A stretch of 51,209 nt of DNA from Rubripirellula sp. (GTDB lineage: Bacteria > Planctomycetota > Planctomycetia > Pirellulales > Pirellulaceae), in contig JAAXJB010000032.1 in the NCBI GenBank assembly GCA_012270065.1, positions 87,559-138,767 of the forward strand. Direction: 5' to 3'. The position numbers and the translations under genes are program-made. The notes under the pieces were generated by a model, which had not been told where the DNA came from, did no database searches, and worked only from the letters and a program-made list of their open reading frames with translations. Shown here piece by piece: positions 9,752-18,700 of this stretch; the first letter of the stretch is position 1, and each line of letters starts with the position of its first letter.

Positions 9752-9803
9752 TGAACTGGTGCACTGAACTGGTGCACTGAACTGGTGCACTGAACTGGTG
9801 CAC
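9752..9803. repeat. Tandem repeat, 13 bp x 4 perfect copies
   Basis: Four identical head-to-tail copies of TGAACTGGTGCAC (9752-9764, 9765-9777, 9778-9790, 9791-9803). Each copy contains the palindrome GTGCAC. The array lies in the 148-bp gap between two convergent genes and codes for nothing recognisable. Confidence 0.97.
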
Positions 9804-9837
9804 GGCGAGATCTGTTTCGGAGCTGCAATGGGACGTT

Positions 9838-10707
9838 CTAGTTGTTGAGACGGCCCGTCGCCCAAAGGACGCCACGAGAAACAAAGTCGAGATAGCGATT
9901 GTCGGCTACCGTCTCATTCTGGTGACCAAGAGAGGTGCTGAAGATTCGTGTTTTCTTGGGACCGTACTCATTTGTCCATGCGACCACTGCACTGGCCTTG
10001 CGAGGTTTCGCCTCGGGATTTTTTTTCAGTTCCTTCTTGTTGGGTTGCGTGGTTTGGTCGCCTTTGACCAGAACCGAAGTGCCGCTGTAGATTCGGATAT
10101 TGTTGTAAAGTTCTTCGTTCGTGGTTTTCCAGTTTTTCAATCCCTGGGTGATGGGATGCTCCTGGTCTTCAAAAATGATGTCAATCGGTGTCTTGGGGCC
10201 ATGGCCAGTTGATTGAACACCGAGCATTTCATACCAGGCAGCGTTGTCGGCTCCAATTTCTACGGGCGCCCTGAAGTTGCCGTAGCGGTAGCTGTGCATG
10301 GCGCAATGGAGGTTCACTGCTGGTGTTCCATCGCGATGGGCCTTGAGAATTCGATCAATGTACGGCTTGTCCGTGACATTGGCGGAACATTCATCGTGTA
10401 TCACCACGTCGTAACCATCTGCCCAATCATCCGACTCATAGATTTTGAATATCGCTTTGGTGCTGGTGTCTGAACTCAGAACCACAGTTACCTTGGCGTT
10501 GATTCGTTCTTCGAGACCTTGTTTGAGCAATTTGGTTTGCTCGGGGTAGTCGTGGCAGCATCCGCCAGCAACCAGCAGAATTTGAAGTTTCTTGTTGCTT
10601 CCGTCTGCCGCGTTTCCGGTGAGTGGGGCGGTGATCGCGACTAATCCAAGCAGGCCGCAAGCAAGTCGATGGCTGGCTTGGGAACAAAGAAGTTTCAGTG
10701 ATGGCAT
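9838..10707 (-). CDS. Exported ThuA-domain protein
   Basis: The protein starts with a Sec signal peptide (MPSLKLLCSQASHRLACGLLGLVAITAPLTGNAADG, cleavage near residue 34). The mature part is a ThuA fold related to class I glutamine amidotransferases: LQILLVAGGCCHDYPEQTKLL, a central YDVVIHDECSAN strand, PAVNLHCAMHSYR, and a late EHPITQGL followed by NEELYNN. ThuA proteins are linked to trehalose and other disaccharide use in alpha-proteobacteria; the exported planctomycete forms are uncharacterised. The 289-aa length is normal. It faces the DCC gene and is divergent from the FG-GAP gene. Confidence 0.9.
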   Translation of the reverse strand: MPSLKLLCSQASHRLACGLLGLVAITAPLTGNAADGSNKKLQILLVAGGCCHDYPEQTKLLKQGLEERINAKVTVVLSSDTSTKAIFKIYESDDWADGYDVVIHDECSANVTDKPYIDRILKAHRDGTPAVNLHCAMHSYRYGNFRAPVEIGADNAAWYEMLGVQSTGHGPKTPIDIIFEDQEHPITQGLKNWKTTNEELYNNIRIYSGTSVLVKGDQTTQPNKKELKKNPEAKPRKASAVVAWTNEYGPKKTRIFSTSLGHQNETVADNRYLDFVSRGVLWATGRLNN

Positions 10708-11027
10708 GAGTTCGCTGAGGGGAATTCAGGGTGCAGGAAGGAATCAAGTGACGAGTGATGGTGATTCAAATCAGGCGGTGTTGCCGTCTTCATGTTGAGG
10801 ACGGACTTCCCCGCATTATGATCAAAATCCAATGACCGGGGGCGTTTGAAGGCGATAGAAATCAAATCCATCGGTACCCGGAGATACCAGAAAGAACGCT
10901 TGCAGGCTGCCGGGGTTGTAAAAGCTGCTGGAATGTTGGTTGGTTGTCGGTTTGAAACGACGGATATGCTGTACATTCTTTCATTGAAGCTTGGCTTTTA
11001 CAGAATTTTTGAAGGAACCCGATACCA
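10708..11027. other. Divergent intergenic region (320 bp)
   Basis: Lies between the divergent ThuA and FG-GAP genes and must hold both promoters, but I cannot point to convincing -35/-10 pairs. GAAGGA at 11011-11016 is the likely ribosome binding site of the gene at 11028. Confidence 0.4.
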
Positions 11028-12149
11028 ATGAAATTCATAGTTCCAGCTGCAAGTGTCCTTTTGATGTGGGGGATGTCGCTGTCGGCGGCCGCAGAAACTC
11101 GCGAATTCGTTGGTGGTGTCAGAGCTTTGCTTGGCACGCACGAGAATCTCTCTGCCTCAGTGCGGCTCGGTGACATTGATGGGGATGGCGATTTGGATGT
11201 TGCTGTGGCAAACGGACGGCACTGGCCGCAGCAGAACTATCTTCTTTTCAACCAAACGCGTGGACGATTCAATGTCCAGCGGCGTTTGGGGTTGGATCTT
11301 GAGACGACCTATGCCACTGAAATTGCCGACCTGGATGGTGACGGTGATCTTGATATTGCTGTCGGAAACGACATGGCACCCAGTTATGTGTTGTTGAACG
11401 ATGGCGGCGGCAGATTTATTCGTGGCAGCACGTTCGGTGGATTAAGCAGTGTTCGCAGTCTCACATTGGCTGATATCGATGGTGATGGGGATGTCGACAT
11501 TCTTGCTACCAGTCGCGGACGGCCGAATCGTATTTTTATCAACCGTGGTAACGCGATTTTCGATCTTGAGATGACATTCGGTGGTCCCAGTGATTCCACC
11601 ATCGGCGTTGCGGTGGGCGACCTTGATCAGGATGGTCATGATGATCTGGTGTTGGCCAATCGGGATGGTCAGCAAAGTTATGTGTTGCTCAATGATGGCG
11701 AGATGGGTTTCAAGAAAAGGGTTTCATTCGGTTCCAGCAACGATGAGACCCGGTCGATTGCGGTTGCCGATATCAACGGTGATCAGTTCCCGGACTTGAT
11801 TGCAGGGAACATTGGCCAGACGAATGCAATCTATGTTGGGGATGGAACAGGAAATTTTACAAACCGGTATGAGTTTGGGCGTTCTGATGGACCGACGTAT
11901 GCTGTTCGGGTTGCCGACATGAATAATGATCAACTGCCTGATGTCGTCGTTGGTAATGTTGGGCAGAGTAATGCTGTGTACTTCAATCAGGGCAACGGCA
12001 GACAGTTTCAGGAGATGCGTTTCGGGGAACAGTCGTCAGCCACTTACGGCCTCGACATCGGGGATCTGGACGGTGATGGTTTTCTTGATATCGTTACCGC
12101 GAACTCCGGTACCCGAAACGGTGTTTTTTATAACCGCATCAAACGTTAA
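11028..12149 (+). CDS. Exported FG-GAP/VCBS seven-repeat beta-propeller protein
   Basis: A 373-aa protein with a signal peptide (MKFIVPAASVLLMWGMSLSAAAET). The mature part is entirely repeats: seven calcium-binding-loop motifs of the D-x-[DN]-x-D-x-x-x-D type (DIDGDGDLD, DLDGDGDLD, DIDGDGDVD, DLDQDGHDD, DINGDQFPD, DMNNDQLPD, DLDGDGFLD), about 48 residues apart. That is the number expected for a closed seven-bladed propeller like integrin alpha heads. Loops five and six have lost some acidic ligands. Such domains usually bind ligands or partner proteins rather than catalyse. GAAGGA 11 nt upstream supports the start. The next gene begins 13 nt after the stop, so the two are probably one transcript. 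Confidence 0.93.
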   Translation: MKFIVPAASVLLMWGMSLSAAAETREFVGGVRALLGTHENLSASVRLGDIDGDGDLDVAVANGRHWPQQNYLLFNQTRGRFNVQRRLGLDLETTYATEIADLDGDGDLDIAVGNDMAPSYVLLNDGGGRFIRGSTFGGLSSVRSLTLADIDGDGDVDILATSRGRPNRIFINRGNAIFDLEMTFGGPSDSTIGVAVGDLDQDGHDDLVLANRDGQQSYVLLNDGEMGFKKRVSFGSSNDETRSIAVADINGDQFPDLIAGNIGQTNAIYVGDGTGNFTNRYEFGRSDGPTYAVRVADMNNDQLPDVVVGNVGQSNAVYFNQGNGRQFQEMRFGEQSSATYGLDIGDLDGDGFLDIVTANSGTRNGVFYNRIKR

Positions 12150-12162
12150 CCGAGTGAAAGAG

Positions 12163-13629
12163 ATGCAATTCAGGCGATTAAGCTTCCATTTGATCTTTCT
12201 GCTAGCCGTTTGTAGTGTCACCGGTCAGGCCAGCGGTGCCGAGCCGAATACGCGATCCCTGCAAAGCGATTGGCCTTCGTTCCGCGGAGCAGGTGCCAAG
12301 GGAGTCGCAGAGGGTTATCGTTTGCCCGTGTCGTGGAACGCAGATGCTGATCAGGGGGAGATCCACGGTGTGCTGTGGAGCCGGTCAGTTCCTGGACTTG
12401 GGCACTCAAGTCCGGTTGTATCTGGCAATCAGGTCATCATTGCTACGGCAATTGCAGAAGCAGGTGATGCACCGTTGCAGGTTGGACGCGGAGGACGGCC
12501 TGATGCGGCGGATGACAATGGTGTTCAAAGTTGGGTTTTGATTTCCTTTGACAAGAAAACAGGCAACGAATTGTGGCGGTCGGAAGTGTATCGCGGAGTG
12601 CCCCGTGCCACCCGTCACGCGAAAGCAACACACGCAAATACAAGCGTGGCTGTGCAGGGAGATCGAGTCGTTGCTTTCTTTGGATCCGAAGGATTGCACT
12701 GCTTTGATTTGCAGGGCAAGCGTATTTGGAGTCGTGATCTGGGTGTGATCAATATCAGCAAGTACGGAATCGGTTGGGGGTATGCAAGCTCGCCAGCCAT
12801 TCACAATGATCGCATCGCAGTCATTTGTGATGATCCAGGCAATCCATTTGTGGCCGTGCTTCGACTTTCCGATGGCAGTGAAATATGGCGACGGAAACGG
12901 GATGGCGATTGCGAACGCAGTTGGGGAACACCGGCTATCTTTTCCCATCAGAAACGCACTCAGGTTGTGATCAACGGATGGCCATGGATCGTGGCTTACG
13001 ACTTCGAGAACGGCAAAGAGCTTTGGAGAATTCATGGAGGAGGCGATAATCCGGTGCCCACACCATTTGAGGCGCACGGCTCAATTTTCATTACCAACGC
13101 GCACGGTGCCTGGTCGCCCATTTATGTTGTGAAGCCTGATGCAATCGGTGACATCACACCGACGGTCCAGCAGCAAGAAGAAACCGTTGAAGGTCAGCAG
13201 GATGATTCACCACCGACTGGCAAGGGAAAAGAGGGAATCGTCTGGAGTAGGATGAAGGGGGGATCCTACATGTCGACTCCGGTCGTTTATGGTGACTACC
13301 TCTATCTTGGCAGTTCCAATGGCGTATTACGCTGTTTCGAAGCGAAAACCGGTGATGCAGTCTATGAGAAAAGGCTGGGAGCACGAGCTTCGATGATTGC
13401 CTCCCTGGTCGCAGGTGATGGAAAAATATTCTGTGCTTCCGAAAATGGCACCGTTCATGTTGTGGCAGCAGGTCCCGAGTTCAAGGTTTTGTCACGCAAC
13501 CACATGGGGCAACCCTGTTTTGCCAGCCCGGCAATTTCACAGGGTGTGGTTTATTTCAGAACAACCGGTGAACTGATTGCCGTGCAGGCAACTGAGACTG
13601 GCGTCACAACGCCCGACGCGGTTCCTTGA
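12163..13629 (+). CDS. Exported PQQ-like (BamB-type) beta-propeller protein
   Basis: A 488-aa protein with an N-terminal signal (MQFRRLSFHLIFLLAVCSVTGQASGA). The mature region begins with the typical DWPSFRGAGAKGVAEG opening of planctomycete PQQ-like proteins and contains repeated W-rich blades such as GLHCFDLQGKRIWSRDL, VLRLSDGSEIWRR, VAYDFENGKELWRI and LRCFEAKTGDAVYEKRL. There is no quinoprotein dehydrogenase active site that I can see, so a binding or scaffold role is likelier than oxidation. A Q/E/D-rich stretch (about residues 330-360) is probably a disordered loop. ATG 12163 is preferred because it gives a signal peptide and follows the FG-GAP stop directly; the frame stays open farther upstream inside that gene. 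Confidence 0.92.
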   Translation: MQFRRLSFHLIFLLAVCSVTGQASGAEPNTRSLQSDWPSFRGAGAKGVAEGYRLPVSWNADADQGEIHGVLWSRSVPGLGHSSPVVSGNQVIIATAIAEAGDAPLQVGRGGRPDAADDNGVQSWVLISFDKKTGNELWRSEVYRGVPRATRHAKATHANTSVAVQGDRVVAFFGSEGLHCFDLQGKRIWSRDLGVINISKYGIGWGYASSPAIHNDRIAVICDDPGNPFVAVLRLSDGSEIWRRKRDGDCERSWGTPAIFSHQKRTQVVINGWPWIVAYDFENGKELWRIHGGGDNPVPTPFEAHGSIFITNAHGAWSPIYVVKPDAIGDITPTVQQQEETVEGQQDDSPPTGKGKEGIVWSRMKGGSYMSTPVVYGDYLYLGSSNGVLRCFEAKTGDAVYEKRLGARASMIASLVAGDGKIFCASENGTVHVVAAGPEFKVLSRNHMGQPCFASPAISQGVVYFRTTGELIAVQATETGVTTPDAVP

Positions 13630-13886
13630 CGCACGAGATGGTATTTTTGAACGGTTCGGTTGGGACTTGGTCTGCCAGAAAATCCGGCAGATATCCTGAG
13701 TCGGGTGTGTTTGGAAACAAACACCAACCACGGTGCGGCAAGTACCGACATTGTGGCCGCAATTTACCTGGTATCGAAGAATCATTCGTGACGAAAATCC
13801 CCCGTGGAAGCAGCGAAGTCCGTGAAGCTTCGGTATGCTGTGCACTGACCAATCCCCCTGTCACCTGATCAGAAAAGAGGTATCCC

Positions 13887-14876
13887 TTGAATTTACGCTA
13901 TATCATTCACGCGATCAGCGTTTGTGTTTTGTTCGGTTTCACGTCAATGGTCGCGTTGGGCGCCGGCGGTGAGGCATTCACTGATCCAGCGAAAGCTGGT
14001 CCCGATTTCGTTCTTCAGGGTGAATACAAGGGCAGCGTTGAGACTCCCGATGGGGTCAAAACGTACGGCGGGCAGGTCATTGCTTTGGGAGACGGGAAAT
14101 TCCGGATTGTGGGTTTTGAAGGCGGTCTGCCCGGCGACGGTTGGAGCCGCGGAGATGGTCAGACGGTCATCGATGCAAAGTCTGAAAATGGGCAAATCAT
14201 GGCAAAGACCGAAAGAGCTGATCTGGTTGTTGGCAACGGTAAGATTGCTGTGCTGGTGGACGGTCGGGAATTGGGAGCGTTGAAAAAGGTGGAGCGTAAG
14301 AGCGATACGCTGGGCAAGAAACCGCCCAAGGGCGCAGTTGTGCTATTTGATGGAACTTCTGCCGATCAGTTCCAGGATGGCAAGCTTGTCGACGGCAAGT
14401 GGCTTGGAGCCACAAATTGTTTCAGCAAAAAGAAGCTTGGTGATCATCAATTGCACATTGAATTCAGAACACCTTTCATGCCCAAATCCTCGGGTCAGGG
14501 TCGTGGAAACAGTGGTGTCTACATGCAAAGTCGTTATGAACTGCAAGTGCTCGATTCATTTGGGCTCGAGGGCAAGAACAATGAATGCGGTGGTATCTAC
14601 TCGATTTCGGAGCCCAATGTGAACATGTGCCTGCCACCACTCGCCTGGCAAACTTACGACATCGATTTCACCGCTGCAAAATACGATGCCGACGGCAAGA
14701 AAACAACGAACGCACGAGCGACCATCAAGCACAACGGTGTTGTCATTCATGATGACCTTGAATTGACGCACGGTACCCCCGGTCGCCATGGTGAAGGTCC
14801 TGAACCTGATTCGCTTTTTCTGCAGAATCACGGAAACCCGGTCGTGTTCCGGAATATCTGGGTTGTTGAAAAGTAA
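13887..14876 (+). CDS. Exported DUF1080 (3-keto-disaccharide hydrolase-like) protein
   Basis: A 329-aa protein starting at TTG 13887, supported by AGAAAAGAGG at 13871-13880 six nt upstream; the next ATG falls inside the signal peptide. Signal peptide about residues 1-25 (ending VALGAGG). Residues 40-135 form a small N-terminal domain; residues 147-329 are the DUF1080 concanavalin-like domain, opening with GAVVLFDGTSADQF and containing HIEFRTPF, RGNSGVYMQSRYELQVLDSFG, WQTYDIDF and a final PVVFRNIWVVEK. DUF1080 is named for 3-keto-glycoside hydrolase activity in some members; others only bind glycans. An intrinsic terminator follows within 30 bp. Confidence 0.93.
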   Translation: MNLRYIIHAISVCVLFGFTSMVALGAGGEAFTDPAKAGPDFVLQGEYKGSVETPDGVKTYGGQVIALGDGKFRIVGFEGGLPGDGWSRGDGQTVIDAKSENGQIMAKTERADLVVGNGKIAVLVDGRELGALKKVERKSDTLGKKPPKGAVVLFDGTSADQFQDGKLVDGKWLGATNCFSKKKLGDHQLHIEFRTPFMPKSSGQGRGNSGVYMQSRYELQVLDSFGLEGKNNECGGIYSISEPNVNMCLPPLAWQTYDIDFTAAKYDADGKKTTNARATIKHNGVVIHDDLELTHGTPGRHGEGPEPDSLFLQNHGNPVVFRNIWVVEK

Positions 14877-14904
14877 CGAGAGTGAATTCTTCGTTTGCTC
14901 CATT

Positions 14905-14938
14905 AAAAAACGCCGGGGATTGTACCCGGCGTTTTTTT
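14905..14938 (+). terminator. Intrinsic terminator, possibly bidirectional
   Basis: A 7-bp GC stem (CGCCGGG at 14911-14917 with its complement at 14925-14931, 7-nt loop) is flanked by six A on the left and seven or more T on the right. It ends the DUF1080 gene; the A run would also give a U tract on the other strand. Confidence 0.88.
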
Positions 14939-15184
14939 TATCATCTTGCCGGGGAATTCAATCCGGTCTCGTAAGCTGGATCGTCAAAAAGAGAACTTCC
15001 TTGTCGCAATCAGGTGACAGCCTTGCTCCGGGGTTGTCAAAAATTTCAGTTTTTGGAAGTAACGTAACCTAATACGTCATGGATGCTGACGTTTAGTCCG
15101 GTGGAGTTGGGGCTTCAGGTTTCTCCGTGCCTGTTTGCCCAAACTGGAAGAGGTGTCTGTTTTCAACCTGACAGGTGATTTGAT
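14939..15184. other. Intergenic region, nothing recognised beyond a ribosome binding site
   Basis: Together with the terminator this makes a gap of just over 300 bp. Only CAGGTGAT near 15171, about 9 nt before the next ATG, can be interpreted. Confidence 0.35.
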
Positions 15185-15721
15185 ATGTCACGCTATTGGT
15201 GTTCGATATTGGCTTTGGTACTTCTCGTTTGCCCCGGTTGTTCTTCGGGTGAGATAGATCGGATGTTGTCGCAGAGCGTGGTTGATACGGACTCTGCATC
15301 AACTGACGGTTCACCTGGTGCAATGAGCGATGGTACCGGTGCAGACGGCTTGCTCAAGCTCAATGTTGATGTCAGTGGGGGATTTTCTCTTAAGTCCGAT
15401 CCTCTCTCGATCGATGGGCTGGAAATGGAGGGTGACGTGCTGAAGCTGTCTGTCTCTTATGGTGGCGGATGTGAAACGCACCACTTTGTCGTCTGGACTG
15501 ATAGTATCTTCAGTGACAGTTCGCCACCCAGGGTGAAGCTGTTTATCGGTCACGATGGACGTGGTGACGCCTGCGAGGCATTGATCGCACGAGATCTCCG
15601 GGTTGATTTAACGCCGATCAAGTTGGTTTTCGAGACAGCGAACCCGGAACAGAAAGGCGGGGTGGTATCCATCACGGTGGAAGGCAGCGACTTGACTGTT
15701 CCGTATTCGTTTGGCAATTGA
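15185..15721 (+). CDS. Small putative lipoprotein of unknown function (178 aa)
   Basis: The N-terminus MSRYWCSILALVLLVCPGCSSGE has a signal segment ending in a lipobox-like CPGC; Cys19 would be lipidated, although Cys at -3 and Pro at -2 are unusual. A low-complexity S/T/D/G linker (about residues 30-55) follows, then a compact beta-rich domain. That domain has two striking segments: LKLSVSYGGGCETHHFVVW and GRGDACEALIARDLRVDLTPI. The paired cysteines (GGGC and GDAC) and the two histidines look conserved and could bind metal or form a disulfide; that is inference. I do not know a named family. It faces the large PSD gene, with a degenerate duplication beginning at its stop codon. Confidence 0.8.
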   Translation: MSRYWCSILALVLLVCPGCSSGEIDRMLSQSVVDTDSASTDGSPGAMSDGTGADGLLKLNVDVSGGFSLKSDPLSIDGLEMEGDVLKLSVSYGGGCETHHFVVWTDSIFSDSSPPRVKLFIGHDGRGDACEALIARDLRVDLTPIKLVFETANPEQKGGVVSITVEGSDLTVPYSFGN

Positions 15722-15760
15722 ATCCCGGGAGCCAGTTTGTGAATCCGGAAGCCAGTTCGG
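15720..15760. repeat. Imperfect tandem duplication, about 20 bp x 2
   Basis: GAATCCCGGGAGCCAGTTTGT (written as two near-copies starting at 15720 and 15741; core GAATCC..GGAAGCCAGTT). The first copy overlaps the TGA stop of the lipoprotein gene. It sits in a 74-bp convergent gap. Confidence 0.6.
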
Positions 15761-15795
15761 CAATGGTAGCCACCGGTTCATTGGTGACGTCTCCA

Positions 15796-18700
15796 TCAAT
15801 TCGTCAGAAACAAGTCGCTTTTGACAACCTCATGGACCATCCGTCGTAATCGGGCATCTTTGCCGCCGAGAAGTTTGACAATCTTGTCCAATTCACCCCG
15901 GTCGGTAGGATCAAGTCGGCGACCTATGGCATAGGTCAGCATTTTGGTGACGAGGCACTGCACAATTTGAATTCGACGTTGTTTTAGCATCTGTTTGAAT
16001 TCAACAATGTCCGTGATTGACTCGCCAGTCGACAGGGTGGTGGTGGTGTCAATTGGGACTCGCGTTCGTTTGTATTGGTCTCGCCATCGCCCGACGACAT
16101 CAAAGTTCTCGAAGGCGAATCCCATCGGGTCAATTTTCGCATGGCAACTTCTGCACGCCTCGTGTTTCCGGTGCAGTTCCAGTTGTTCGCGAACGGTTTT
16201 GGCTTCGCGAGTGTTGGTTGGAAGTGGTTCAACGTCGGGAGGTGGTGGGTTTGGGGGTGTGCCCAGCACATTTTCAAGCAGCCACGATCCACGGATGACG
16301 GGAGAAGTTTCGACACCATTGGCTGTGGCTGTCATCACACCCGGCAGCGTGAAGATTCCGCCGCGTCTTGGATCGTTCAAGGCGATTCGCTTGAGTTGAT
16401 CACCCCGAATTCCTTCCCTTTTGTAGATCCATTTGGCCAGTGTGCTGTTCATGTAAGTGTGGTCGGAGTCGATGAACTCTTCGATCCGTCCGTCGGCATC
16501 AAGCACATCTGCAAAGAATGTTGTCACCTGTTCCATCAGCATTGGTTCGACTTTCAGATTCTTGTAGAACTGGTAATCGCCGCCAGAAGGAGGCATCTTG
16601 CCAAGTTGATCCATCCGAAGCCAGGTTGATGTGAAGTGGTGAGTGAAGGCAGCAGCCTTCGGGTCTTGCAGCATCCGTTCTACCTGCCGTTCCAGTTCAG
16701 ATGGTGTTGCCAGTTTGCCAGCCCCCGCCAGTTCAAGAAGAACAGTGTCCGGCATGGAGGACCACAGAAAGTAGCTCAAGCGACTTGCGATTTGGTAGTC
16801 ATTCAGCCGTCCGGGTTCTTCTTTCAGATAGAGGAATTGGGGTGAACACAGGATGGCAGCGTAACCATCTTGCATTGCCCTGATCAAACTTGGCTTTCGG
16901 TTACGGCTTTTATCGGATTTTTGGGTGTGGAGACTCTCCTTGGACAGACGCTGATGCCCGAAGCCAGGACCACTCCAGCCCGCGCGGAAACTGTTGGGTT
17001 GGCCGTAGGCGAGGTACTCGATCTGAATCGAATGTTTACCGGCGGGTAAATCGATTTTCTGTTTGCGGTGTGAGGCACCGTGAAGGCCATCGTGTTCCAG
17101 TAGCGTGGTGCCATTGATGATGATCCGTGCTCCGTCATCAGATGCCATCTCAAACAGGTACTGACCTGCATTGTCTGTATGCAGCGATCCAGTGAAGACG
17201 ATCGCGAAATAATCTTCTTTTCTGGAAACAGCAAGATCGACATAGCCCTGATCGAGTTTGCCAATCCGTGCCGGTGTCAGGTTCTTGAAATCCGGAAGCT
17301 TGCCCCATTTGCCCTCGTAAACCTTGTATTCAAGGTCATTGATACCACTTTGCATGTTGACGATTGCATTGGCGTTCTGCTGAAGCACCAGTTGCACGTA
17401 GGGTTCGATTTCAGTGGCGGTCACTGGTCGTCGAAAGGCACGCTGTGCGAATTGCCCCAGTAGTTGCCGGACTTCAGTTTCGGTTCCTGATCCTGTTCCG
17501 TACAACGCAGTGTGGCTTTTCGGAGGCCAAGTGGGGATGATCGGAGTCAACGTCAGTCGATGGACCCTGATATGCGGTCCCTGGTAACCTTCCCGAAACA
17601 GCACGCGGGTCATTTTCTCGGGCCATTGGTCGTGTCCTGCCTTGTCGTCTTTCTTGTCAGGACGCGGGTGGTAGCTTTCCGGGAAGTAGGACTCAACGAT
17701 TTTTTCAGAACGGAAATTGCGGTCATGCTGTCCATTCTCCCAGCCAATCCATGGGATCCATCCTTCATCCATCCATGTCGTTGTGGTGAAAGTGTGGTGT
17801 TTGCCGTCGGCAGGTATTGTCCATAGTGCAAGTGGGGTTGAGGTCGGCCCTTCAATGCCGCGATTGCCAGTGTCGGCCATGTTCAAGCAGAGTTGGAAAG
17901 GCGAATTCGCATCGAGTGAGAACATGTCTTGCCATGGATGGTCACGGTGGTGTGCGGAAACCTCCACGGTGATCCGGTACTCGGCGGAAAAGCCAACCCC
18001 ACGTTTCAGCTCGGACGGAGCCAGCCTGCCATATCTTTCGTACCCCTGGGCAAGCATGTCAAACTCGGGATTGAATTCCCGTGATACTGTTTCAATCAGG
18101 TGCTCACCATTTCTCCTGCCAGTGACCAGGTGTCCTCCAAATTCGAGGGGGGAAGCGTCTGGCCGAGGTTCCAGATGCGTGGCCTGGTCAAGGGCTTCTT
18201 CTGAGGCTTGCAGGATGAGCTTCAGAAGAAAGTCAGACATCACAAGGCGATCGCCAAGGTTGAAAAAGCCATCTTCTTCTTCATCCTCCGGGAAAAAACG
18301 TAGCGGGTCCGTTCCAGTTCGCTCCACACTTCCGTTGCCATTGTTGTCGGTCAGTTTTGAACCGGTAGCACCAGGCCGGTAATCTGCTCCCCGCAGGTAC
18401 AGGAGATCGCGAAGTGTATTTCTCAGTTCGTGGCGGTTGAGTCGTCTGAGAACTGTGTGACCACCAGTGTGGCGGGTATTCTCGTAAGCTTTACCAAGAG
18501 ACGCGGTGATCACTTCAATGGCCTGTTTTGCGTCCTCCACTCCGGGTTGTTGTTGCTCTGCCGGAGGCATGGCGCCGAGATTCAACTGGTCGAGAACGTT
18601 TTGCCAGACTTCAAGAGTCGTTACCTTGCCCAGGTCAATGTCAAGGTTGTCAAGTCTGATATCACCCTCGCGTTCATGTTCACTGTGGCATTCGTAGCAG

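Noticed and set aside
9752-9803. CRISPR array
   Set aside because: The units are directly adjacent with no spacers, and no cas genes are present.
9640-9884. Reverse frames through the 13-bp array giving a repeated VHQFSAP-like peptide
   Set aside because: Produced by the tandem repeat and overlapping two well-supported genes; no start signal or family.
13707-13724. 7-bp hairpin with GAAA loop before the DUF1080 gene as a riboswitch or terminator
   Set aside because: No T tract and no larger conserved structure recognisable; likely chance.
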